Notes: generated by a model not told the origin, from the letters alone. DNA of 64,000 nt from Epiperipatus broadwayi (GCA_028023455.1 JAQFVV010000318.1:62001-126000); one strand, 5' to 3'. Positions 49,690-62,639 are shown, numbered from the stretch's first letter. Program-made: numbers and translations.

Positions 49690-51350
49690 TTAAACAATTA
49701 AATGTTTCACGAATAACATTTCAGACCCTCAATAATTCCTTTTCAGCATTCTTTATACATATGACCAAGAATCGATCATTTTCCATTGCTTCTAACTCAT
49801 TGTCAAATCAAATTTCTGTTTCCATATAGAACTGAAGTTAAAATTCGACTGATTGCATTTCCATATCTTCCAAATTAAGCCACTCAAAAATTGCTAACTT
49901 CAGATTATTCATTGATATTATATCTGAGTATAAAATAAATTTTGATTTTCTGAAAATTGTCTGAACTGTATAAATCTTAAAGAAAACTCATCAATTATCA
50001 TTGAATAACAGCACAAAATTCTTGCATCAATTTTACTTGATCTGGCTTCTCGTAAATTCTAAATCAGTCAAGAACTTCTTTATATTTGGAAAAGATTGGT
50101 GTAAAAAATAAATCACAATTGAAAATTTGTAATTTAACTTCTAATACTTCGATCAAATCAAACAACAACAATTTTCTTATCATAACCTTGCTGTTTCATT
50201 TTTAATTCATTTAGATGTAAACACATATTAATAAAAAACATTAATTTCAAAAGCCATTCAACATCCATTAATTCATTATATTTTTCAATGATTTTCTCAT
50301 TAAGTAAAAACAGTCTAATTTTATCTGAATAATCAACAAATCTTTAAAGAATTTTTCTTCAACTTAACCACCGCACATTGTAGTACATAAGTAAACCACT
50401 GTATACTGAGTTCACCTCATTCAATAAATTTATAAAATAAATTGACTAACTTAATCATAACAAATCATAACAAATCATAACATCATCCAGTACTTTACAA
50501 CTGACCTTGTGCATAAAACCTGCTGATGTATAATGCAATGATGAAAACCCAAAATTGAATGTCCAATATGGTTGGTAAATAATCTGAGAAAATCATTTTC
50601 TTTTCCAGTCATACTTTGAGCATAATCTGTAGTTACTGAAACAATGTTGACAATAACTATTTCCTTTTCAAAGAGTACATTTGAAACTTCATTGCAAATA
50701 TCTATTTCTTTTGTTGTTGTTACCAATTAGTTTAAACAGATCAATTCTTTGATATTATTTCCAACACAAAAGCTAATAAAAATAGCGAAATAGGCTGATC
50801 TATTTATGTATGTACTTTCATCAAGGCAGAGAAATTAAACTAGAAGATTTTCTATCACATTTTTGTTGATAAGTTATATTGTTAGCCATTTGCAGAATTT
50901 TTTTTAACTGTATTTTTGGACAATGGTAAATCTTTTATGCTCTGAATAATTTTTGCTATTTCAAAATCTTCAAAAAGAACTGGTGCACATTTCATCCAAG
51001 CTTCTTTCATATATTCTCCATCATTAAAACATTTCCCATATTTGGCAATTACATTTGAAATAAAAAATAGCAGCAGTTATATTTGAATGATTTTCGATAA
51101 ATTTCAATATAGATGTTGATTGCATATTTATATTTTTATATGCTTGGGCAATATATTATTTTTATTCATCTTTACTTTTTCTACAGAGTGATTTATGATT
51201 GATCTTGTTACCAATGATGTTCTCAATACAACTTCTGGAACATAAAACACATATTGCCCTGGTGCCTTTGTTAATCATTCCATACTCATCAGTTTACCAA
51301 TTTTGAAATTCTTTACTGCTTGACAATTTTTGTTTTTTTATTTTTACTAG
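49690..51350 (-). pseudogene. hAT transposase relic (GTF2IRD2/ZBED-like)
   Basis: The minus strand gives recognisable blocks through many frameshifts: a start near 51345, NVIAKYGKCFNDGEYMKEAW (about 51040-50980), a LSKNTVKKILQMANN block, LDESTYINRSAYFAIF, SVTTDYAQSMTGKENDF (about 50640-50590), FHHCIIHQQVLC (about 50545-50510) and further blocks to about 49700. The DES(T)D, TDGAxSMTG and CIIHQEALC-type motifs belong to hAT transposases related to GTF2IRD2 and ZBED-like proteins. The catalytic aspartate of TDGA is now TDYA. The C-terminal dimerisation region is decayed. Confidence 0.8.
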
Positions 51351-51909
51351 TCATATTAACATAATGATAACAAATTATTTAAAAATAAATTTAAATGAGC
51401 TTTAATAATTTTATATGGAAAAGATTTATTATATGTTAAAAATATTATTATCTTTACATTTCACTTTTACAACCAAACTTCAAGCAAAAAAAAAACGTCA
51501 TTTGATAGCTTGCTTAGGCATTTCGTTCCTTTTTTCACGATTTTGATTATGTTAAAAAAATGAATGGGGTCAACATGTTTAGGTAAAAAAAGATTAGGAC
51601 AGAAAATAATTTTATTACTTTTACTTTATGTTTGAAAAAGATTACTTCAAAGAATCATTTGAAGGTTGACTTAAAATATCATTCCATATATATATACTTT
51701 AAAAAAAAAAATTGTAATTTATTGTTTCTAATCCAGAATTCAACAATTGATTTCTAGTATAATATTATATTTATTTATTTTACCTTTGGTTAACAGTGAA
51801 TTTTTATTAGTACAAATTACAACAAAAAATATTGAATAATTTAAAGCATAAAAAATTATAATATGTAAATAGTTTGTGGGCCAGTAAAAAATTCAAGCAT
51901 GCCATCTCT

Positions 51910-51939
51910 GGCACATGTGTCATAGGTTTGCCATCCCTG
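51910..51939. repeat. Terminal inverted repeat of the hAT transposase element
   Basis: Read on the minus strand the end is CAGGGATGGCAAACC then TATGACACATGTGCCAGAGA, a classic hAT end, 0.6 kb upstream of the transposase start. The opposite end was not found near 49.5-49.7 kb, so the element seems truncated there. Confidence 0.7.
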
Positions 51940-52355
51940 GTTTATATCATAGTTTGAGACAATAATATTTGATTTAATTGCTTTATTTTAATCTATTTTA
52001 AGTAAGGTTTGTATTTAGGGTATTTGAAGTAATGATTTTGTTTGTTTTCTATTTATTTAAAATGCTGTTTGAATTCATGATGCTATAATAAAAATTATCA
52101 CCACTGTTTTGTTTTAGTATAGTTAACAGTCAGATATGTGGTGAGATAAACAATTATTTTAAATACTTAATAATTATTTATTGATTAGAATTTGTTAGCT
52201 TAGTTTATTATATTCATTTAAATATGGAATATAGTATTATTTATGAATATTATAAAATTATGACTTTTTTAAATTTACATTTTACTCAGTTATTCTGTTA
52301 CATAGGGTGACCAGATTATATTAGAATTATTATTTTCCATTGTATATTTTTGATC

Positions 52356-52690
52356 TATTACAAATGCCATCTAAATAATTGGAGCTAAAACAAAGTTTAG
52401 CATAACACATATTTATTCTGTCAGAAATAGCATCACAGTTTGCAGGGCACAATTAAACAGGATATTCTATCATGGTTTTATCATATCAGATTTGTTACAA
52501 ATGGCTCCCAAATTTGTGGTGCATTAAAAGAAGGTTATATTCTTATTTTAATCTGTTACAAATGGAGTTCTAACTTTAAGAGCAATAATAATGATTGTTT
52601 CATCATCACCTTTACATGTCAGTTATAAAATGCTGCCAAAACCTGTAGGGCAACTTATCATTCTGTTACAATTTATACAAACAAATATAT
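52356..52690. repeat. Degenerate minisatellite, about 65-bp unit, 4-5 copies
   Basis: Blocks like CTGTTACAAATGGCxxC...TTTGTGG...CTAAAACAAGG recur near 52356, 52421, 52491, 52553 and 52620. Spacing is 61-70 bp and identity is moderate. There is no coding sequence. Confidence 0.6.
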
Positions 52691-52699
52691 AACCATAAA

Positions 52700-54370
52700 A
52701 TTTCTATTATAAATTATGTTACAAATTTAGTAAATGGATATTTTTCATTAAATTTCAAAAGTTAAAAAATTTTAAATTTTTTATAAACAAATTCATGCTA
52801 AAAATTTATTACCTCTATAATAATTTAATGATCAATATTTGAGATTTTCTTTTCATAAAATTAAGTTTAAATTATTTAAATTTTTAAAAAGATTTAATAT
52901 GGTTTTTTTATTACAATATAGTTATTTGTTGTTTTAAATTTTTTTTCAGCTATTTTTAGTGCAATGTTAGAATTACAGACTCAAGAGAAATATGCATAGA
53001 ACAAATCTCAACAAGTCAGTTTATGTCTTTAAACATCAGTAACTAATCTTTTTTTACTAATGCACATTTGCCATATTCTTCTTCTTTCTAATTGTTTCTA
53101 CATTTTGTTTTAGCTTATTGCCTTTTTTAGGTTAATATAGATCTTGTTTGAAATTATTTTTTCATTTTATTGATCATTTTATCTATAATAATTGTGACAA
53201 TAAGACTGCATATGCAATAACATTTTCATCTTTTAATTAATCAATAAAGTAAATTTGACTTCAATTTTATACTTTTTTCTTGTTTTTTAAGTTTTATTTT
53301 TTTAAATCTTTGTGAATTACTAATTATTGTAATTATGCAAAATATTTAAATAAATATAAAAAAAATTATTTTATAGATTTACTTAATTACCACATTTATA
53401 TACAAACACATATTGTTAAAATAGCATTTATGCTACAATTGGGTTCAAAGTAATTCAAATCAAGAACTATCATTTCATTTGTTCAATGGCTTCACATTTA
53501 TTTGATGACAAAAGTCAGAACTAAAAAGTGACAATTTTAATTCTAACTAAAATATCTAGGGCATCTTTCAGTGATTAAACAATTTAAGAATATCAAACAT
53601 TGTGATTTTATGAGAACTAACTCAATGTAGATGGGTGATTTCAACTTTGAAGTATCAAAAATCACATCTTTACATATAATTTATTTATTTTTTTGTAAAA
53701 TTAATTATTTGTTTTTCTGTAAATACATTATGTTTATGTTCACTTTTTATTCTAATACATTTATTTCTTAGCAAAAAAGTAGTCAACTGAAAATTTACTA
53801 ATAAATAACATAATTTTTCTTTTGTTAAATAAACAATACCATGAATGCCTTTATTATTTTTTATTGTTTGAATGTATTCTTTACCAAAATTTGTTTTGCT
53901 GATAGAAATATAATGGAAATATTTTTTTTAGTTATAATATATATACTAGCATTTTGAACATTGGTTTTAAAAAAAGATTATTATGTAAAAATTATAGAAA
54001 ATTTGCTCTAGCTGAGCACTCTTTTAGCTGATAAAGCCAGAACCACAGCATTCATAAAAAGCAGGATGTGTGTAGAATTTAAATGAAATGCTAATATATG
54101 TAAATTGATAATTTAAATATTTCACTTTTTAGAAAGTTGCATGCTATTTTAGTAATTATAACATATGATTAAATTACTCTTGCTTTAAGGAATTTTGACA
54201 TGATATCAAATGAATATGTAAACAAATGTCCTGATATTATGAAAACTAGTTTATTTGATATGAAGATCACAGAATGATATTAGCAAAATTCATTCTTCTC
54301 TTGTTATTACTGATTCTCTCATTTTTTTCAATTTTTATCTTCAATATAATCTCATATTTAAAACTAGTAC
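52700..54370. other. No recognised gene
   Basis: AT-rich filler with homopolymer runs. Nothing identifiable on either strand. Confidence 0.4.
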
Positions 54371-54382
54371 TTATGTATTTTA

Positions 54383-54737
54383 ATCTTCATTAAAATTATT
54401 ATAATTATCTATGATTGCTAAATATTTGGTAGTACATTTTATTTAATTAATTAAATAAATTTAATTTTCAAAGATAAGTTGTAGAAGATCTCTAGAGTAT
54501 TTTATATCTACTTTAATTCTTTATTAACTTCTAGCTATCACTGACCTATTTATACTTTAAATATAGCCACCATATTTTGCCATAGATTAATTGATATCAA
54601 TACAGAAAGTGGAGTTATTATTTACAACTTTGTTAAAAATGATTCTTTAAATCTTTGAAAGTTAAATTTACTTAATTAATTAAATAAAACATACTATCAA
54701 ATATTTAGCAATCCTAAATAATTATAAGTGATGAAGA
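54383..54737. repeat. Foldback repeat, about 90-bp arms
   Basis: The left arm 54383-54475 and the reverse complement of 54651-54737 share CTTCAT, ATTGCTAAATATTTG and TTTTATTTAATTAATTAA. The spacer is about 175 bp. The arms have several mismatches. Confidence 0.65.
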
Positions 54738-54879
54738 CTAAAATTTCACTGCCAGATTAACCTCTTATTGCAAATCATTCAGTTTGCAAATTCTCTTCTT
54801 TATTGTTAACAATATTGCTAAATGTTCTTTCTATAATATTTTAGTTTCTTTACACATTTTTTTTAAAACTTTCCTCTTT

Positions 54880-55170
54880 AAAATCTTGATAAGTTCTCAT
54901 TGAGCAAGTTCATCCATCATTTCTTCTCTGTTTTTCTATTTTGTTATTATTAAAATATTTAGTCTTTATTTTTGACCTTGTTTTCAATTTTAATCCAATC
55001 CAGTATTTGTTGAGTCACTCATGATTTCTTAGGTTTTAAAATAATTTTCTCAACACCTTTATAGCAATTATTATTCTATTCTTTCTTATAACATTTTATC
55101 GCATGTTGTCATTATTTTCATGTTTAAATTTCTTCACTATATCTGAATTCTGTATTTTATTCCTACATCA
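54880..55170 (-). pseudogene. Possible LINE linker relic
   Basis: The minus strand reads KFKHENNDNMR, AIKVLRKLF, LRNHE-LNKYWIGLKLKTRSK and NNNKIEKQRR. The pattern (VLG..x(R)KNHEWVTxxILDLI..RR) is that of the linker between endonuclease and reverse transcriptase in animal LINEs. It is short and heavily mutated. Confidence 0.35.
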
Positions 55171-55984
55171 CTATTTCAGAGAAATGTCTATTTTTCTAAA
55201 TTTAATTTTATATTTTGCAAAAATAAATACATAATCATTATTCACATATGCAACAAGATAACAATGACTAGACTTATTATTAATAATTCAATAATATAAC
55301 TGATAAAATATCTTATAAAATGTTAGGTATTTTTTCTTTTAAAACACAGCACAAAATATATGAAATATGTTATATTATCCTATCATTTCTTGGATTCATA
55401 TTTCTCAAATAACTTAAAATTTTATGTGTATCTACACCTAAAAAATCACTACTTATTTTTTTTTTGTTTACAAGGTCTAGTACTTCTTATTTCTCATAAA
55501 TCTTTTAATTTTTTTATCTTCAATACCAGTGTTAGAAAAATATGTATAAACACCATGCTTTATTGGAGTTATTCATTGATAAATTTTCACTCACATGATA
55601 TGTATTTAGTATATCATATGACCATTTTCTTTTGAAAAAATAAGGCAACACTATATGTATAAATTATTCTAAAATCTTCTGATCTAGAATATTCCTGCTT
55701 AACTACTTTCATATTTCATATTTTATCAGTGAATTTTTGACCTCTTTAATCTAATGAGTCTCAACAATATTTTTACATTTCAATTCCTTATTACAAATCT
55801 GCTATTTTCTTTGTTGAGATTCCACTGAATGATGACTTAAGTAGTAACACTTTTTATACTTCATAGGTTTACAAAGTCAGTATTAAATTCAGTAATTTAT
55901 TCTTGGCTGCAAAATCATGGATTTAAGATATTTAAGGTAGTAATTTTTCATTACTTCTATATGTTTATGCCATTGTCCGCAAAG

Positions 55985-56205
55985 TTTCATTCATTTTTGA
56001 GGAGAGATTCTCTTCCCAAGAGCAAAAAAGGCATTAATCTTCTACTAGATCATTTGCCCTTTTAGGAGGCTTGTAGGAGAGGGGGGATTACTTATACTTA
56101 GTAACTTCTTCAGCAAATGTGGATGCATGTGAAATGACCATTAAGAAAGCTTTAGTGGCTAATTTTCTATGCTATGCTAACCACTAGGCGACCAACGCAG
56201 AAAAA
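55985..56205 (-). repeat. tRNA-derived SINE, family 3
   Basis: On the minus strand TGGTCGCCTAGTGGTTAGCA (56194-56175) is an excellent tRNA box A. It is followed by a body with TTGCTGAAGAAG and a short hairpin (GTTACT/AGTAAT). Box B is not clear. Higher G+C than the flanks. Confidence 0.6.
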
Positions 56206-56209
56206 AATG

Positions 56210-58740
56210 TTTAACTAGACGTAATAATAATTTACAATTTTAAAAAAAAAAATGACGTAATTTATCCAATATTAAATTATTAAAACAAAAGACGGAAGAT
56301 TATATAACATTTCAGTTAATTTTTATCTTTTAAGTTATTTCCTAAAGATTAAAATAGTATTGATTTGTCATAAGCTATAATTAGAATGTATATAAATTAG
56401 TTCAATAATATAAATGACATCTTTCATCTGTAATAGATATTTAAAATTATTTAGTTGAATAATAATGCACATCAATGATGAAAACTGAATACTGTGACTT
56501 ATATTTGAACATTTATATATGTATACGAGTGAGCGCATTATTACTTCATTTACAACTGAGCATTTTGTAAAATTGGATTCAAAAGCTTAAAGATGCCCGG
56601 ATAATGTCCAGTTAAGAAAAGTAAATAAATTTATTTTGGACAGTTTGTTACTTGGTTATTGACTGTCATATAACTTTTCAAATAATTGTCTTTATAATTA
56701 CTGTTTACTGTTTAGCATAAAAATTGCTTCATCAGAAATAATTATGCAAAATGATACTTAAAGGTCAGCAGGATAAATAACATATTTAATTTACAAATCA
56801 ATACATTATTTATCAGAATCATACTAACTTGAGTTAATACTTTGAAGGGCAATACAGACTTACCCAATATGTGACACTGAAGAATAATAACCTTTAATTG
56901 GTATATGCAATCATTTAATATTTATTTGGCTCTAAAAGTAAACAAAATAGAAAAACAATTGAGGGGATCTATGTAAAAATTGTTTCAATAATTTTCTATA
57001 TAACTCTTAAAGTCCTGAAAACATAATTTCTGGAATATATTAGTTGCAGTCTGGGTGTTATCTTTTAATATAATAATGAGCTTTAAAATTTTTTCATATA
57101 AATCAACTAAAAGTTATCTATCAACTATCGTTACCAATGACATTCCATTCAAGAACATAGAGGACAAGCAGTATAAATTAAGTAAGTCAATCTTGTGGAA
57201 TTTATGTAGGCTCCATACTCTTCAACAGCATCTGTACATAATCACCTTTCATTTCAAAACTTGATGTAAAAATCCAGACAATGCAAAGTCCTGCTATAAC
57301 TCTATATATTTTAAGATTAGAACTCTTTGGAGCCACACAAGATCAATGGAGACTCAGGACACATTTTCCAAACTTTCATTTCTATTGCTTCTCCTATTGG
57401 GAGTATCTATTGAATTTTTATCATCTAATTAATGTTTTAATAAATGTGTTGGTCTAAGATGACATTTTCCTGATTATATCAAACCCTCTGCAGTGACTCT
57501 TAGCATTTTTCTACAATGACTGTTACCAAGAAAAATCTTTTCACATAATGTTGCAATGAAATTATGATTGATACTCAGGCAAAAAATCTCAAAATAGGTA
57601 TAAAGCCTATCTTCTTGAAATAATTTTTACTATTAAAATGATAGTGATAAAATCTCTCAGGTATCTTTATTTCTTTAAAATTATTTATGTAACACATTAC
57701 CATGTAGCTCAAAGCACAGCTTATAAGGTAATTTTTTTTATTCTGCTTATACTTTTACTGTCTGTCATGAGTTCATGAATGGTTTTGCCAATTTTTATGA
57801 TCTGCATATCTTACCTATTCTCTTACATCCTTTTAACATGTTATTGTAATTTTTTGGTTGGTGTATTTTAATCAAATTATTATGATTTTGGAATAGCCAA
57901 TTAAAATGTTGGATAATAATAAAATTAATATTAAAAATAATAAAATGCAAAATTAGATTTTCAACAGAGTAAGATGATAAATATTTACTCAACACATAAA
58001 TTGATTGTTGATTAGTAATTTGTAAAATAAGTCAAGTTAGATAAGCAAAGCTAAAAAACAGACAATAATAATAGTTAACAACACTAATCTACTCCAATGC
58101 ATTTAAGCCAAACATATATGTTGGAATTCATGAAAAGTTCAAATATGAGAAATGACAGAAATGGGCTATAAGCCATGGACATTGAGCTCACTGCCTGCTA
58201 ATCTATTATGGTAGAAAATCACATTGAACTTGAGAATCTTTGAAGATTAATATGAAGATAATAGTTTAGTATAATCATCTTCATAAATATTAGCCATTTT
58301 CATGTCATCATAGAAGGATGTTTTAAAAGCTTACCTTTAAATAAGAAGATTACCAATTACTTGTACTTTTATCATGGATTATCTTCATCATTTAGTTTAA
58401 TTATTAAATGTTTTTTTTAAATTATTCAAATATATTCAAGTATTAGTGTTGACATTGAGATTAGTATTAAATACATTTTAATGTTATTCATATTTTTAGC
58501 ATGTGAATATTAGGTTTATGAATATTAAATTTAAGAGAATTCTCAAATCAACTAGTTTATTCTATTAAAAGCAACAATCAGTAAAAATTTCACATGCTTC
58601 TGAATTTCCTAATTGCTGCATTTTTTTAGGAGCAAGTTTAATTAATAGTCATATTATAATCACATTAGGTTGACTTATATGGTTATGTATCATTGTAATA
58701 GTAAAAATCAGTCATATATCACATGACCTATATAGCTTGT
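56210..58740. other. No recognised gene
   Basis: AT-rich sequence with short frames only. Nothing is supported. Confidence 0.4.
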
Positions 58741-58746
58741 ATTACC

Positions 58747-59121
58747 AATATGTAATATATAAAGAGCCTGCTACTAGCTCTAAACAAACTTAAATTTTTT
58801 TATTTTTATTTATGATAAATGCTACAAGAGAAAATACATGAAGCTTTTATCTATGATGGTCCCCATCCCCAGACCGGTTTCTGAAGATTTGGATCTTTTT
58901 CTTAATATTTAAGAATTAGATAAATGCTTGGCTTGAGTTAATATTTTGAATCTTATGTCCTAGCTCCTCACTGATGAGAGCCATAGCTCGAAAACAGTCT
59001 GGGGATGGGGACCATCATAGATAAAAGCTTCATGTATTTTCTCTTGTAGCATTTATCATAAATAAAAAAAATTTAAGCTTGTTTAGAGCTAGTAGCAGGC
59101 TCTTTATGTATTACATATTAT
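58747..59121. repeat. Palindromic hammerhead-family repeat, copy B, about 150-bp arms
   Basis: The left arm 58747-58895 and the reverse complement of 58985-59121 match closely: AAAGAGCCTGCTACTAGCTC, TTATGATAAATGCTACAAGA, and ATGATGGTCCCCATCCC. The ribozyme motif spans the inner edge of the right arm. The left arm keeps only the 3' half of the motif on the minus strand (GAAACCGGTC, 58881-58872), with a perfect self-complementary ACCGGT stem III. Confidence 0.82.
58965..59005 (+). ncRNA. Hammerhead ribozyme motif, copy B (complete core)
   Basis: Order: stem-I strand TCCTCA (58965-58970), core CTGATGA (58971-58977), stem II GAGC-CATA-GCTC (58978-58989, four perfect pairs), GAA (58990-58992), stem III AACAGT (58993-58998), C at the cleavage position (58999) and TGGGGA (59000-59005). 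Stem I pairs over six positions with one G-U. All conserved core bases are present. Stem III has lost perfect self-complementarity relative to ACTAGT and ACCGGT in related copies. Predicted cut is after 58999. Confidence 0.78.
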
Positions 59122-61560
59122 GTATCATTATCACATCAATATGTTTTTTAAATTGTATACTTTTTACTTTTGCCATTCTGCCCAATATTCTTGACTTTTC
59201 ATAATAAAATGTGTTCATGGGTATATGCATGTTCTATTTTCACCTTGTGTGGTTTAATGCAGTCATAAAATGCCAATCTCTAGAGTTAGAAAAAACAGGA
59301 TTGCATTCAGTTCTACTACTTTTAGCATTCAAACTTCTTAGAAACTCGAAACAATAAAGCCACAATTACTTTATTGCTTTTTGTGCATTATTTTAATCTT
59401 TTTCAATAGGCAATAGTTTCTCTGATAGATGCACTATTCTGAAGTTATATTAATTGCAGAATTGCCTGATGTCCATAGTATGTGTGAATAACATTGTTTT
59501 TCTTTTTACAATCCTTTTTGATTTGCAAATAAGGGTTTTTTCAATGATTGCATATGAAGAATCATTGTTCATGGGAATTTTCTTAATGTTGAAATTTTTT
59601 TTCTAAGTCCTGCATTTGAAACACACTTTTTTTCTGTTTTATAAAAATAGTAAAACTAGATGTTGTGTGTTTATGTCATGATTGAATATATATTCCAAGT
59701 ATTTTTCTGTGTGTGGGATGAATATTTTGTGAAACAACAGTTTTAATTTTGCCAAATGAAAATTTTGTCACAAAAATGTCTAAAAGATAATTTTTGTTTT
59801 CTAATTCTGTTATAAATTTAAATGGAATTATTTTAGTCAATTGTACAGAATATTATCATGTAGCATCAAGTGGTTTCATATAAATATTGCTAATCATGAG
59901 TGATAACAATTCCTTGATTTTGTTTGAAGAATTCTGTGATATATTGAAAGTTTGTTATTTTTATACAGAATGTTAAGAATTATATTAGAAAGGGGTGTTC
60001 TTGTTTGTAAGCTATTGTTTTCATCTAATCTTTTTTTTTACCAATAGATCCATCACTGGGTATATAAAAACTTTTCTCACTAAAACTTGCAGGATATTAT
60101 TTCTTTCCATTTTAATGTTCTTAAGTAATTCCAATAAGTACTTAAAATCTCTGAGAAAGAACTATATCTTAGATACTTTGGAATAAACAATATTGACAAT
60201 TTTTGACATGATAAATTTTCAGAACTAACAATAAATCTTAAGGAAACATGATACTTATGCATTTTGGTTTGACATGAAAATGCAGAATTTTACTGAATCA
60301 GTGAAATAATTATTATTAATTCATTTTTTCCTCAATCAGTGAAATAAATGTGTTGTTTTCCAAATAATACTTGTAGCTTTGTTTCTGTAGCTGATATAGT
60401 ATTTTTTGTATTGGTTTTGTATTAGCTATGAAGAACATTCTTATTTTGTTGTTATAATCAGTAACATTCATTTCAATTGTAGTACTAGCTTGAGAGATTT
60501 ATTAGCTTCTCTTTTTATTCCTCAGTGTAATTCTTTTTTCAGTGTTTTAAAAATTTTAAACCATGTTGCTGTAGATTATTTAGTGCATTATGAGATTTAA
60601 TAAGCTCATGCAGGTTTATAAGTTTCTTCTTTTTTTGAAGTTGTTTTACTTTCTTATGTAATTTAGAATGTTTTTTTTTTTTGTTGATTGAAAAATTCTT
60701 GTGAAATTTTCATTAGTAAGTTTATTTTTTGCAAATATTTTATATTATTAAAATAATCTATTTAAAAAAAATAACAATAATAAAAACATTACTTTCTAAC
60801 ACAATTTACAAATAAATTTTCCCCAGTTGATAGTATAGAATTATAAAATCCACCACTCTAAAAGTGTTCATATCTTGATATTGAAACATAGTGATAAGAA
60901 AATATTTGCAAATGTGATGCTATACATAACTTTACATTACTTAATGTAAAATATTTTTGCATAATATATTTCCATTGTAGTACATGAATTTATGTGGTAA
61001 TAGAATTGCAGACTCTAAAACTCAAGGTTCATGAATTATGGTTAGGCTTTATTGCTCAAACTTTTTTATGAATTCCTCAACAATAAACCATTTTATTATT
61101 ATTTTGTATGACATTTATATATTTGTCATTTTGATAAATATATTTTTGGTTATAACAAGTATTGTTATGGTTTTTTTTATAAAAAAGACCCAAAAGTATT
61201 GGATTTCATCAAATTAATGTTTTCTAAGATTTTTTTAGTGCCTTCAAACTGGTAGCAATACTTAACAAAGTTAGTAATAAATTTCACTTATGAATAAGAA
61301 ATTATCATGTGATTGAAGTATACCTAAGTTATTGTTTCAATAAATAATCTTTTTAAGATTTTAAAATTAAAAATGTTTACATAAAAACTCAATTTTTTCT
61401 CAAAACATTTTCTCTAATTTTGAAAACTAATTATGACAATTATCATAAATGATAATGAACAAAGTAAAAAAAAATATTTAAAAAATATATTAGGCATAAA
61501 ATAATTGTTTATTCTATGTATTTATGTTTAACTAAAAATAGACATTAATCTTTAATATAG
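59122..61560. other. No recognised gene
   Basis: AT-rich sequence. Frames of up to 64 codons are present but have low complexity and no splice context. Confidence 0.4.
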
Positions 61561-61569
61561 CTATTAATT

Positions 61570-61850
61570 AGCTTCACCTTGTCACACATAAAAAGACAAA
61601 TGATCCCCAATATGCATTTTGTGCTGAACCAGTACTCATCAGTTTACCTAGGTCACTATATCCCATATACATCCTTATTATTGAAATGATAACCTTTCAA
61701 GCCCTTATCGTTTCATCATCAAACATAATGACACACTCACCTGTGCTAAGTTCGAACCTATTTAATGTTAATATTTTTAAAATTAGCGTGTAGAACACTC
61801 ATGTCTGTCTAATTAGTATATATATTTACATGCGAACCAAAGCTATAATT
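61570..61850 (-). repeat. Possible tRNA-derived SINE
   Basis: On the minus strand GGTTCGAACTT (about 61760-61750) is a perfect box B, preceded by a TGTTCTACACGC block where box A would be. The body (61570-61745) is GC-richer than the flanks. Box A is weak, so the class is tentative. Confidence 0.45.
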
Positions 61851-61960
61851 AGATAGGATTAGTAAAATTATAGCGTACAAAATTCACTTAGTATTTATAA
61901 AAAATGTTTGTTCTATTATTAAAGTTAGAAGTAAATTATTAATTTTGTTGTTAATATTGT

Positions 61961-62035
61961 AAATTCGTATGTGGATATATAATCTGTGCTATATATAAAA
62001 ATTCGTATGTGGATATATAATCTGTGCTATATATA
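61961..62035. repeat. Tandem duplication, 38-bp unit
   Basis: ATTCGTATGTGGATATATAA and TCTGTGCTATATATA occur twice in succession with no differences. Confidence 0.88.
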
Positions 62036-62118
62036 AGGAAGGCATGATTTTAATTGTTTATAAGTTATCTAAAAAAATATGTTAAAAATATGTTAAAAGG
62101 TTGTTTTTAATTAAAGAG

Positions 62119-62124
62119 TTTATT
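62119..62124 (-). terminator. Possible poly(A) signal
   Basis: AATAAA on the minus strand about 210 bp after the stop of the candidate exon at 62336-62570. In DNA this AT-rich the hexamer is common by chance. Confidence 0.25.
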
Positions 62125-62335
62125 ATTTTATGTAAAATAAAAAAATAAAAACTGGTCAAGTAATTAAAAAGATTTTTGGTTGTAATATTTAATTAAATTC
62201 TTGAGTTAATGAGACTTGAGGCGATAGATTCCGATAATGTAAGTGCTTGAGAAAACCTATAAATACTCTGTATTTTTAAACAAAAAAATGAACAGCCATT
62301 TTTAGAGAGCAATTGCAGCCAGTCTCCATGTTTGT

Positions 62336-62570
62336 TTAATGTCTGATATGTCCGGCTAAAAATGGGCATTTCTTTGCTGTTACTCCGCAAGGAGAATGGA
62401 TGTTTCTCTTATTGCAATGCCTGAACAACCATAATGCCACTAGCAGACTCAAACCTAACAGAACAGGAAAGAAGATGATGCCACCAGCTGCCCAGTCAAA
62501 GTCACCAAACCCACAGCCAAGAACTTGCAGTCCAAATAAATAATACCAGTACCATTTTAGTTTCAAACCT
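62336..62570 (-). CDS. Candidate terminal exon, unidentified membrane protein
   Basis: The minus strand carries a frame of about 76 codons with better codon complexity and higher G+C than its surroundings. It reads GLQVLGCGFGDFDWAAGG, then a hydrophobic stretch IIFFPVLLGLSLLVALWLF that looks like one membrane helix, then a basic RHCNKRNIHSP and GVTAKKCPFLAGHIRH before TAA. There is no ATG; AG-ended acceptors lie just upstream (ttacacag near 62573-62582), although the nearest one brings an in-frame stop. AATAAA on the minus strand at 62124-62119 could end the transcript. I do not recognise the protein. It may be the last exon of a gene lying to the right, or an exon-like fragment. Confidence 0.35.
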
Positions 62571-62639
62571 CAGAGCTCTGTGTAATTTTTATATAAGTTA
62601 GCTAACTCTCTTTCAAATAATTGTAAAACTAAGTATAAA

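Noticed and set aside
52305-52325. GGGTGACCAGAT at 52307 as a hAT end
   Set aside because: Resembles known hAT termini but no partner end or target duplication was found.
61590-61660. CTGATGA on the minus strand followed by a GTACTG/CAGCAC-type hairpin
   Set aside because: Resembles a hammerhead core, but GAAA is replaced by AAAA and the would-be stem I strands do not pair.
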